35,259 nt of DNA. Origin: JBLRWS01 sp047921075. GTDB taxonomy: Bacteria; Bacteroidota; Rhodothermia; Balneolales; Balneolaceae. The position numbers and the translations under genes were made by a program. This document shows, one piece after another, positions 1-7,071 of this stretch; the stretch's first letter is position 1; every line of letters begins with the position of its first letter. The notes beneath the pieces were generated by a model, which was given only the letters and a program-made list of their open reading frames with translations, was not told the origin of the DNA and ran no database searches. The DNA is taken from assembly GCA_047921075.1 (NCBI GenBank), contig JBLRWS010000025.1, forward strand, positions 1-35,259. Direction: 5' to 3'.

Positions 1-2212
1 AAAACTCCCACCGCAGCATCGCGTTTACGTTCCGGCCGGGCATCGGGGCATCCCGGTTTTCCACGCGGTTCAGGTGGTCTCGATAGCGTTCGTTCAGCAG
101 GTTATCAAACCGAAGGCTCAGGGTGAGCCCGCCGGCAAACCGCATGCCCGCATCTGCGCCCACCAGCACATAGCCCGATGTAGACTCCTCGTTCGGTGCC
201 ACACGGTTTTGCCCATCGATTAACGATACCCGGGGTCCCGCCCATACCGCGCCATTGTCGTACATCACAGCGGCACGTGTTCGCAGCGGCGGCATAAACG
301 TGAGATTATTGCGCTCGCCGGAGCGTTCGCGGCCACGCACAAAATCGGCCCCGGTCGTCACCATCCAGTCAGAAGTAATTCGCAGTGAGGCTTCCGCTTC
401 AAACCCCCAGACGATGGCATCTTTCGAGCGGTACTCGAATACGGGCAACCCGCTCGCCTCATGAATCTCCCCGGTGGGGGTAAAATCCACAAAGTTATCG
501 ATGCGATTGGCGAACAGAGAGAGCTCCCCGCTGAACCGGCGTGCAGTGTAATGGGCAAAAAGATCGCCACCCAGACTAATCTCCTTATCCAGTGTCGGAT
601 CTCCGATATCAAACGAACCTGCCGCCGCATGTGGTGCAAAGGAGTAGAGCTCTTCGATGGTAGGTGTTCGAAATGCGCGGGCCAGCTGCATGCCGATCTC
701 CCAGTTGGCAGCCGGCTTCACATTCAGGCCCACAGCCCCGGAAAAAATCATATCGCTGCGATCTTCAAATTGCGTGGCGTCCGGAAATAATTCGTTTGGA
801 TTCACATTCGTCTCCTTCCACTCTGCACGAACACCTGAACTGAGGGATACACGATCGCTCAGCCGGTACTCTTCAAACAGAAAGACCGCTGCAAAAAAAC
901 CGTTGGCATCGGGGGTAAGGGCCTCTGAGCCACTCACCGATAAATCTGTGTAGTTGAAACTGAAACCGAGCGCACCCTGCAGCGAACCCACCGGGCGGTG
1001 GCGCAGCAACAGCGAACTGCTTACCGACTGCTGCTCGAACCGGATCTCCAGCTCTTCACGAAGGGTATTGCCCTGCATCCGTTCAATCTCTATCTCATCG
1101 TGTGCGTAATCGCTGTAGTGGACCCGCAGTTCGGCAAGTTCTATAAACCGGTCACTCCGCAGGGTGGTAATGTTCTGCAGGTTCACGCGGTTCATTCGAA
1201 TCTCAATCGACTCGTCGGCGTCATCAATCGCCTCAGGCAAGCCGTAGTCAATATCCATTCCGTTTATGGAAAAGCCGGTTTCAAGATTCCCGCTGCGATA
1301 CCCAAAACCGGCACCGTAACTAAGGCTTTCGAGCGAGGTATCGGGCAGGCGGCCCTCGGGGGTGCGAAGGTCACCCCCATCTCGATAGATCATGCGGGCC
1401 GATGCTGCGATCCGCTCATCTCCCTGCTGCACACGCAACAGTCCTGCTCCCATATTGTTCATGGTAGAGAGTTGGGTTGCCACACTCCCTGTTGTGCCGG
1501 CCTCCCACTCGCGGGGCATATCGCTGGTAAACATGTTTACCACACCGCCAATGGCACTGGAGCCGTACAGCAGGCTGGCCGGACCGCGAACAACTTCCAC
1601 CCGGTCCATCGCCAGCGGATCGAGCCCAATAGCGTGATCTACCGCTGTAGCCGAAAGGTCGCCCATACGCTCTCCGTTCTGAATGACCAGCACCCGGTCG
1701 CCATCAAAGCCGCGAATCACCGGGCGTGTTGTGGCCGGGCCAAACGAACGAGACGCCACGCCGGGAGAGCCATTGAGGATATCGCCCAGTCCGGCCGCCG
1801 CATTTCGCTGCAGCGTTTCCGCGTTAAACGATTGCGCCGGCTGATATTGAATATTCCGGCCTATCGGCGAGCTGGTAACAATCACATCACCGCCCATCAG
1901 CACAGTCGGTTCCAGCTGTATCTGCAGAGCGTCCGCAAGCGGCAGGGTGATGGTTCTCGTAAGAGGCTGATAGCCAACGGCACGAATGATCAATGTGTAT
2001 GTGCCAGACGGCATGTCACGAATTTCAAAAAACCCCTCCAGATCAGTCGCCACACCGCGGGCTGTTTCGTCTACCACCACGGTAGCACCGGGTATGGGTT
2101 CATCATCAGCTGCCGATACCACCCAGCCGTGAGCCACCTCTTGTGCCTGCTGCCCGGCCGCAGACGCACACATTAAAAACACACAGGAAACCAACCAGAT
2201 ACCAAACTTCAT
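1..2212 (-). CDS. TonB-dependent outer-membrane receptor, ZnuD-like (metal uptake)
   Basis: This is an outer-membrane receptor powered by TonB. The protein is 737 residues, and only the last two bases of the stop codon fall outside the window (base 1 supplies its T). The start at 2212 gives a signal peptide (MKFGIWLVSCVFLMCASAAG). A CarboxypepD_reg-like domain follows (about 25-110, with GATVVVDE and GVATDLEGFFEI), then the plug (about 115-235) and a beta-barrel ending in RWEF with the usual terminal Phe. The plug carries VDHAIGLDPL followed by VEVVRGPASLLYGSSAIGG. From family knowledge this arrangement resembles ZnuD-type zinc receptors (SPDHAVAVDPL...). The substrate is therefore inferred to be a metal, with zinc most likely, but it is not proven. 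The gene lies downstream of a merC-regulator pair on the same strand, and its leader holds two operator-like boxes, so metal repression is likely. Confidence 0.9.
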   Translation of the reverse strand, partial: MKFGIWLVSCVFLMCASAAGQQAQEVAHGWVVSAADDEPIPGATVVVDETARGVATDLEGFFEIRDMPSGTYTLIIRAVGYQPLTRTITLPLADALQIQLEPTVLMGGDVIVTSSPIGRNIQYQPAQSFNAETLQRNAAAGLGDILNGSPGVASRSFGPATTRPVIRGFDGDRVLVIQNGERMGDLSATAVDHAIGLDPLAMDRVEVVRGPASLLYGSSAIGGVVNMFTSDMPREWEAGTTGSVATQLSTMNNMGAGLLRVQQGDERIAASARMIYRDGGDLRTPEGRLPDTSLESLSYGAGFGYRSGNLETGFSINGMDIDYGLPEAIDDADESIEIRMNRVNLQNITTLRSDRFIELAELRVHYSDYAHDEIEIERMQGNTLREELEIRFEQQSVSSSLLLRHRPVGSLQGALGFSFNYTDLSVSGSEALTPDANGFFAAVFLFEEYRLSDRVSLSSGVRAEWKETNVNPNELFPDATQFEDRSDMIFSGAVGLNVKPAANWEIGMQLARAFRTPTIEELYSFAPHAAAGSFDIGDPTLDKEISLGGDLFAHYTARRFSGELSLFANRIDNFVDFTPTGEIHEASGLPVFEYRSKDAIVWGFEAEASLRITSDWMVTTGADFVRGRERSGERNNLTFMPPLRTRAAVMYDNGAVWAGPRVSLIDGQNRVAPNEESTSGYVLVGADAGMRFAGGLTLSLRFDNLLNERYRDHLNRVENRDAPMPGRNVNAMLRWEF

Positions 2213-2229
2213 ACAGCAAGATTTAATTT

Positions 2230-2245
2230 TTTAGCCTTGCCTAAA
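2230..2245. promoter_or_regulatory. Operator-like box 1 of TonB receptor promoter
   Basis: The sequence TTTAGCCTTGCCTAAA is an imperfect palindrome of the form TTTAGnC-nn-GnCTAAA, 18 bp from the receptor start codon. It resembles DtxR/MntR/IdeR-family metal-repressor boxes (TTAGG...CCTAA type). The regulator assignment is inference. On the minus strand it overlaps a TATATTTAG stretch that could be a Bacteroidota-type -7 element. Confidence 0.5.
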
Positions 2246-2252
2246 TATATAA

Positions 2253-2270
2253 TTTTAGCCGAGACTAAAA
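2253..2270. promoter_or_regulatory. Operator-like box 2 of TonB receptor promoter
   Basis: The sequence TTTTAGCCGAGACTAAAA has the same palindromic pattern as the box at 2230-2245 (TTTAGnC-nn-GnCTAAA). Their centres are 24 bp apart. Two sites with the same pattern in a 90-bp leader make chance less likely. A DtxR/MntR-like metalloregulator is the likeliest binder, but no such gene is in this window. Confidence 0.5.
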
Positions 2271-2305
2271 AAGAAATTTAATCGGTTGGTTCTGCATCGG
2301 TAAAA

Positions 2306-2635
2306 TCACCGGCTTTCCACACAGCGCGGGCACTCCACCCACTCCTCACTCGGTATCTGTTTGATGGCGGCGGGGCTGTTCCCTTTCTCAAAGACAGGCC
2401 TGAACAGTACATTCCCTTCGGAATGCTCGCTGCCGCAGGTGTGGCAGCTCGCCTCGTGATCCATTCGGATGGGGGTATAGCCGGCGATCACCCAGCCATC
2501 ATGCCCTTGATGGGCAGCCAGACTCTCCAGCGCGGCGCGTACCGTTTGCGATTTGTTTCCGTCGTAAAATGTTGCCGACAGGCGGTTCAGCAGGTCAACC
2601 GTGGCATCATCGAGTGTAAAGTTGAGTCGTTTCAT
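2306..2635 (-). CDS. Ribbon-helix-helix regulator with two CxxC motifs
   Basis: This is a 109-residue protein. Residues 1-45 (KRLNFTLDDATVDLLNRLSA, then KSQTVRAALESLAA) look like a CopG/NikR-type ribbon-helix-helix DNA-binding domain. The rest has a His/Cys-rich tail with HEASCHTCGSEH near residue 63 and ECPRC near 101. These two CxxC pairs could bind one zinc ion as a ribbon. It overlaps the end of the MerC-like gene by 4 bp (ATGA), so the two are co-translated. I infer a metal-responsive repressor of its own operon, acting at the palindrome at 3136-3159. I do not recognise this as a named family. It could instead be an antitoxin-like RHH protein, but no toxin is adjacent. Confidence 0.7.
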   Translation of the reverse strand: MKRLNFTLDDATVDLLNRLSATFYDGNKSQTVRAALESLAAHQGHDGWVIAGYTPIRMDHEASCHTCGSEHSEGNVLFRPVFEKGNSPAAIKQIPSEEWVECPRCVESR

Positions 2636-3111
2636 ACCGTCGCGTGCTCTTTTTCGGTTGACGATTTGCCGGTTGATTCCGGATTATCCCCGGTTGAATC
2701 CACCACCGGGTGGTGGCGATGCGATTTGATGGTGCAGAGCTGATGGTGGCGGTAGTTGCGCCAGTGGCCACGGATAAGCAGCGCGCTTCCCGCCAGGGTA
2801 GCGGCCGTTTCCACCCAAAACCCGAGCCAGTAGTGGCCCACCAGCCAGCCAACAGTGATCAACACCAGGCCGGAGACAAGCTGAAGGGTGATGCTCCGGT
2901 TGAAATGGCTTCGCTTTGCCGCAAAATAGACGGTAGGGGCAATGAGCAGGATAAAGATCGGATGCACCCATTCGCTATACACCGGAATGGCCAGAAGCGG
3001 CATGAGGGCAATCGACACCGGTAAAAAAAGACAATGGATGGCGCAGATCGTGGAAACGGCCAGGCCAAACCGATCCCATAAAATAGAGGCTGTTATGCTT
3101 TTTGATGACAA
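2632..3111 (-). CDS. MerC-like inner-membrane protein
   Basis: This 159-residue membrane protein has about four hydrophobic segments: near 19-40 (AVSTICAIHCLFLPVSIALM), 48-63, 72-92 and 94-112. The CAIHC motif in TM1 matches the paired Cys of MerC-family proteins, which move Hg(II) or other soft metals across the inner membrane. The C-terminus is His-rich (HWRNYRHH, SHRHH), suggesting metal binding. The start is TTG at 3111; no in-frame ATG lies between it and the upstream stop near 3157. In this phylum MerC-domain proteins often sit by zinc genes rather than mer operons, and there is no merA, merR or merT here. A role in zinc or another divalent metal is inferred. Confidence 0.8.
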   Translation of the reverse strand: MSSKSITASILWDRFGLAVSTICAIHCLFLPVSIALMPLLAIPVYSEWVHPIFILLIAPTVYFAAKRSHFNRSITLQLVSGLVLITVGWLVGHYWLGFWVETAATLAGSALLIRGHWRNYRHHQLCTIKSHRHHPVVDSTGDNPESTGKSSTEKEHATV

Positions 3112-3135
3112 AGCGGGCAGGATGATTGTGTACAG

Positions 3136-3159
3136 TAGTGTGTATAAAAGTACACACTA
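3136..3159. promoter_or_regulatory. 24-bp palindrome, putative operator of merC-RHH operon
   Basis: TAGTGTGTA-N6-TACACACTA is a perfect 9-bp inverted repeat with a TAAAAG spacer. It lies 24 bp upstream of the TTG start of the MerC-like gene and 17 bp downstream of the scpB stop. An extra half-site TGTGTA (3127-3132) lies 12 bp from the TGTGTA inside the palindrome (3139-3144), forming a direct repeat. Arrays like this suit RHH repressors, which bind as dimers of dimers. A scpB terminator is less likely, because the stem is weak and no T-tract follows on the minus strand. Confidence 0.6.
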
Positions 3160-3176
3160 TTCATTCCCAATAGCAA

Positions 3177-4019
3177 TCACTCTTTTTTGTCGGCAGGCGG
3201 GGCTTCGTCTCCATTATCCGCACCGTCTTCGTTACGGTGGGTGTCGGAGGCCGGGCGACCCGATTCCTCAGCCTGCTGATCGGGCGTACCCTCTTCGGCG
3301 TTTTCGCCATCAGGTTCGCCTTCATCCTTCTCATCGCCTTCACCGCCGTGGAATTTCTCGATATACTCCTCGATGATGGCATCGGCTTCTTCATCCTCTT
3401 CGAGCTCCATCTGCCGTTCCATCAGCAGGCGGCGATGTTCGGCCATGTCGTCATCTTTTAAGATCTCGTCGATTTCGCGCGGTTTCGGCAGTTCATCTAC
3501 AGTATTGAGCCCAAAATGCTTTAAAAAATAGTCGGTGGTTTTATAGAGCAGCGGTTTACCGGGCGAATCGGCACGGCCCGACACCCGGACCAGCATTTTT
3601 TCAAGAAGCTGCCGTAAAATGTATCCCGAATCCACGCCTCGGATTTGATCCACTTCCGGCTTGGTAATCGGCTGGCGGTAGGCAACAATAGCGAGTGTTT
3701 CCATGGCCGACTGCGACAACCGGCGATAGGCATTTTCGTGCTGAAAGATGCTCAGCCACGGGTGGTATCGATCTTGGGTAACGAATGTGAAGCCACCCGC
3801 TACCTTGTCAATCCGAAACGAGAGGCCGTTCTCTTCGTAGCGGTTGTTTAATTGGTCGATAATGGCACGGACGGTTTTTTCATCCAGCTGCAGTTCATCT
3901 TCTCCCTGCTGAACAATGTCGGCAATCTTCTCCCAGGAAATTGGGTCAGGGCTTGCAAATACAAGCGATTCAATTACGGCGGTAAGCCGTGTACCGTCAA
4001 CAAATTGATAGTCCAGCAT
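3177..4019 (-). CDS. scpB: Segregation and condensation protein B
   Basis: ScpB is the winged-helix subunit that pairs with ScpA and SMC to compact and segregate the chromosome in the cytoplasm. The first ~180 of 280 residues carry the two family winged helices: RLTAVIESLVFASPDPISWE at the start, then LSQSAMETLAIVAYRQPITK and VDQIRGVDSGYILRQLLEKM. The last ~90 residues are a low-complexity acidic tail (EEDEEADAIIEEY, GEGDEKDEGEPDGE), longer than in most ScpB proteins. The ATG at 4019 puts the first helix at the N-terminus as usual. scpA is not in the window. The gene sits alone between the deacylase gene and the merC operon, all on the minus strand. Confidence 0.95.
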   Translation of the reverse strand: MLDYQFVDGTRLTAVIESLVFASPDPISWEKIADIVQQGEDELQLDEKTVRAIIDQLNNRYEENGLSFRIDKVAGGFTFVTQDRYHPWLSIFQHENAYRRLSQSAMETLAIVAYRQPITKPEVDQIRGVDSGYILRQLLEKMLVRVSGRADSPGKPLLYKTTDYFLKHFGLNTVDELPKPREIDEILKDDDMAEHRRLLMERQMELEEDEEADAIIEEYIEKFHGGEGDEKDEGEPDGENAEEGTPDQQAEESGRPASDTHRNEDGADNGDEAPPADKKE

Positions 4020-4093
4020 CGGTGAAAAAATAAAAGTTGGTCAGAAGTGGCAGAAGATAGAATCTTTTCCCGAGAACTGCACAAACCGGGCGG

Positions 4094-5035
4094 CTAACAC
4101 TCTTGTACAATAAAAAAGCCGTCGCTTCCCTGCGATTGATAGAGCGGCATCAGTATAAATCCGCCGCAGGGCGCCAAGATGGCTCCGGTGCGATCGTCGG
4201 CCAGCCAGTCTCCTTTTTGGATGCGGTCGAAGTTTTGAAACCCGGGGCGCATCACAAACTCATCGCCCGGTTCAATCAGGTGCTGATAAGCCAGTTCCAC
4301 CCGATTTGGCAGATGGTTGGCCGAGCGGCAAATTTGTTCCCTGAAAGAGCCAAAATCGCTCAGAGCATCCTCCTCAATCATTCCAAACCGTTCCAGCATC
4401 AACATCAGGTACGACACCATGTTTAGCATGGTTCCCGGCTCGTGATGCGACCCGCCCTCGAACGCCATGGAACAGTGGCCCTGATCATGAAAATAACGAA
4501 GTGCGGTGCCCTGCAGGGCGTCATCAATCCCAAAAATAAGCGGCACCGTAAGTGTTTCGAGGGTTTTGCGGTGGGGTGCGCTGCGCGGGGTAATGACAAA
4601 GAGTCCGCCCGGCGCAGAGAAGGAGTGCAGATCAACCAGAATAAGTTCCCGCCCCGACGCGGCACAGCGATCGAGTAACCCGAGCAGCTCTTTCAGTTCC
4701 CGACGTTCGTGCGAGTGAAGCTCTTCGGCCGGGCAGCGGCGGATTTTGTCCAGAATACTGGGAAACCAGATGCGGTTCATATCCTCATCAATATAGCGCA
4801 CACCGGCACTGACCGCCCCGACATTGGCAACCAGCCCGATCCACTCGCCCCGCTGTATGCCACCGGCAGCCGTTAGCAGTTCATCGGTTTTACGAAGCGC
4901 AGCCAACCCGTATGTCTCGTTACCGTGCATGCCGCAAAGTGCAATAAACAGCGGCCCTTCCCGGTCGGATTTGGAATGGCTCAACACCCGGTCTTGAATA
5001 TCGGCGGTAACAGTTGCTTTAGACGGCATCATCAT
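4094..5035 (-). CDS. Succinylglutamate desuccinylase/aspartoacylase-family zinc deacylase
   Basis: This 313-residue cytoplasmic enzyme belongs to the M14-like AstE/AspA family, zinc amidohydrolases that remove acyl groups from amino acids. Zinc ligands are visible as GMHGNE (about residues 35-40, HxxE) and the His of LVDLHSF (about 137). Other family features are the arginine of the DMNR motif and FEGGSHHEPG, which holds the catalytic-type Glu. The start ATG is the first of three ATGs and overlaps the stop of the upstream ligase gene by 4 bp (ATGA), so the pair is translationally coupled. The substrate is unknown. Because its partner makes a carboxylate-amine bond, the deacylase may trim or process that product or its precursor (inference). 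Confidence 0.85.
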   Translation of the reverse strand: MMMPSKATVTADIQDRVLSHSKSDREGPLFIALCGMHGNETYGLAALRKTDELLTAAGGIQRGEWIGLVANVGAVSAGVRYIDEDMNRIWFPSILDKIRRCPAEELHSHERRELKELLGLLDRCAASGRELILVDLHSFSAPGGLFVITPRSAPHRKTLETLTVPLIFGIDDALQGTALRYFHDQGHCSMAFEGGSHHEPGTMLNMVSYLMLMLERFGMIEEDALSDFGSFREQICRSANHLPNRVELAYQHLIEPGDEFVMRPGFQNFDRIQKGDWLADDRTGAILAPCGGFILMPLYQSQGSDGFFIVQEC

Positions 5036-6972
5036 TTCGTATCGGTTGAATCAGATTCGTTGCCGGAATGCAGCCGTTTGAGCAGGCGCTTGGTGATGGT
5101 CATGTAATTCTGTTCGGTAATAATACCCACCAGCCGGTTGTTTTTTACCACCGGAAGGCAGCCGATTTGCTGGCTCCACATAATGTCGATCGCCTCCAGA
5201 ATAGAGGCTTCGGGGTGGATGGTTATCGGGTTTTTAATCATGATATCTTCTACAGAAAGGTCCGGCTTGGCCTGCTGGTTTACAATGTCGCTATAGCTTC
5301 GAAACACCATCCTCATCGACACAAGCCCCACCAGATGTTTGCTGTCGTCCTCTACCGGCACATATCGGATGCGGCGCCATTCAATCAGGTTGGCTACCAG
5401 TTCCATAATATCTTCTTTCTGCACCGTAAACAGATCGGTGGTCATAAACTCTTCCACCAGCAGCGAAGATGGCTGCCACATCTCCATATCGTCAACCCGT
5501 GCCAGCCCCCACTTGTGAACCGGCTCCCCTTTTTTCTGATTTTTGATCATCGCGTTGGTAACAGCCGTGAGCGCCTGCTCGCGCGTCACATCTTTCGAAA
5601 GCTTGTTGAACGACTGAATCATCCAGTGGCTTCCGGTTTGTGCTGCTTCGGCCCGCTCTTCAATTACATCGAGGTAACTGCTGATGTCGCCTTCATCAAC
5701 ACCCGCTTTGCCCAGCCCCTCTTTTGCGATCGGCAGCAGCTCGTTGCAAATCAGGTCTACAGCGGTATAGCGCTTGTCGTTTACCCATCGGAACTTGGTA
5801 TCCAGCCCCATTTTGGAGGCGGCAAAGAAATTCATTTTGGCGTCATCAAAATCGAGATTCTGACGGATATCGGGATAGTGATCGCCCATGCCGTTCAGCA
5901 AACCGAGCCAAAATGCAGCATTGGCCATTTCGTCGGTTACGGTAGGCCCCGAGGGAAACACACGATTTTCAATTCGTAAATGCGGTTTTCCGTTGCTGAT
6001 GCCGTAACAGGGGCGGTTCCAGCGATACACCGTGCCGTTGTGTATCTGAAGGGCCATGAGCTCCGGCACCTCTCCTTTTTCCATCATCGCCTCCACATCT
6101 TCATCGATTTCCGAGCTTAGAATAACCCGATATCGGGCGATATCTTCCTGATAGATTTCCAGAATCGACTCGTTCAGCCAGCTGTTGCCGAATGTAACCC
6201 GCGGGCTCGAATCGCGGAGGTGGTCGCCTACTTGACGGGTATCAACCGATTGATGAAACAGGGCGATCCGCGTTTCGCTCCAGAGTCGTTTACCGAACAG
6301 AATGGGCGAGTTAACCGCACTGGCAAGCACCGGCCCGGTAATGGCCTGCGCGATGTTGTATTTCTGAACAAACTCTGAGGGGTTTACCTGTAAATGCACC
6401 TGAAAGCCGGTATTGCACGCTTCCAGCAGCGGGGTATCGAACCGCATCAGCAGCTCGTCGGTACCTTGTATGCGCAGGTCGTACTCATCGCCGCGTAATT
6501 TGTTGATGGCATCGCACAGGGCGCTATAGCGCGGCAGCGGCGTAATGTTGGAGATATCCAGATCCGATTTGCGAATGGTGGGCAGCACACCCGCCAGCAC
6601 AATATCCCCGTTAAACGCTTTGATCGCCTGACGAACCTTGTCGAGTTTCTCCTGAATGTTCGACTCCATCTCGCTCAGGCATTTTCCCGAAAAAAGAAGC
6701 GGTTTCAGATTGGCTTCGAGATTAAATGTTGCCAGTTCGGTGGTAAAACTTTTGTCATCCAGCGCCTCGAGCAGTTCCATGGCAATGGGCGCCGGCTTGG
6801 TGTTTTTGTCGATGAGGCAGAGCTCTTGCTCGGCGCCGATACGGATGGTATCAATCTCAAACCAGTCGTCCTCGAGCATACGCCCAATAGCGCGCACATC
6901 CCGCAGCAGATATTTCAAAAATTTCTGCGACTGCTCTTTGTTTTCCGGAACCTTAACGCGCTCTTCGCCCAT
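5032..6972 (-). CDS. Glutamate-cysteine ligase family (GCS2) enzyme fused to a CBS-domain pair
   Basis: The product is 646 residues from the ATG at 6972 (an upstream in-frame start at 7029 is possible). Residues ~10-480 are a GCS2-type carboxylate-amine ligase: IGAEQELCLID, FNLEANLKPL, GFQVHLQVNP and LRIENRVFPSGPT are family-like metal/ATP and substrate segments. Residues 506-560 and 573-626 form two CBS motifs (VEEFMTTDLFTVQ; VEDIMIKNPITIHPEASILE; GCLPVVKNNRLVGIITE), which bind adenine nucleotides in other proteins. The enzyme probably ligates glutamate to an amine such as cysteine, gated by energy charge (inference). It is coupled to the deacylase gene by a 4-bp overlap. No gshB or RimK-type ATP-grasp partner is nearby, so true glutathione synthesis is uncertain. 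Confidence 0.85.
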   Translation of the reverse strand: MGEERVKVPENKEQSQKFLKYLLRDVRAIGRMLEDDWFEIDTIRIGAEQELCLIDKNTKPAPIAMELLEALDDKSFTTELATFNLEANLKPLLFSGKCLSEMESNIQEKLDKVRQAIKAFNGDIVLAGVLPTIRKSDLDISNITPLPRYSALCDAINKLRGDEYDLRIQGTDELLMRFDTPLLEACNTGFQVHLQVNPSEFVQKYNIAQAITGPVLASAVNSPILFGKRLWSETRIALFHQSVDTRQVGDHLRDSSPRVTFGNSWLNESILEIYQEDIARYRVILSSEIDEDVEAMMEKGEVPELMALQIHNGTVYRWNRPCYGISNGKPHLRIENRVFPSGPTVTDEMANAAFWLGLLNGMGDHYPDIRQNLDFDDAKMNFFAASKMGLDTKFRWVNDKRYTAVDLICNELLPIAKEGLGKAGVDEGDISSYLDVIEERAEAAQTGSHWMIQSFNKLSKDVTREQALTAVTNAMIKNQKKGEPVHKWGLARVDDMEMWQPSSLLVEEFMTTDLFTVQKEDIMELVANLIEWRRIRYVPVEDDSKHLVGLVSMRMVFRSYSDIVNQQAKPDLSVEDIMIKNPITIHPEASILEAIDIMWSQQIGCLPVVKNNRLVGIITEQNYMTITKRLLKRLHSGNESDSTDTK

Positions 6973-7071
6973 AAGAAGTGATCTGATTTGTGGATGTCTA
7001 AATAATTGAATATTTGAGCCGTAAAGCAAGTAGAAGTTTACCCGGCGTCCGGCATTGCTTCTGCTGCTGCA

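Noticed and set aside
998..2176. Long plus-strand open frame of 392 codons opposite the TonB receptor
   Set aside because: It is antisense to a well-supported receptor gene, has no domain pattern and is rich in His/Arg/Cys as shadow frames are.
2632..3111. A mercury-resistance operon
   Set aside because: Only a MerC-like gene is present; no merR, merT, merP or merA accompanies it, so the name should not imply mercury.
3136..3159. Rho-independent terminator of scpB
   Set aside because: The stem is AT/GT-rich and no T-run follows on the minus strand; the position before merC fits an operator better.
5068..5979. Plus-strand open frame of 303 codons opposite the GCS2-CBS gene
   Set aside because: Antisense to clear CBS and ligase motifs, and its composition (many His, Asn, Gln) is that of a reverse reading.
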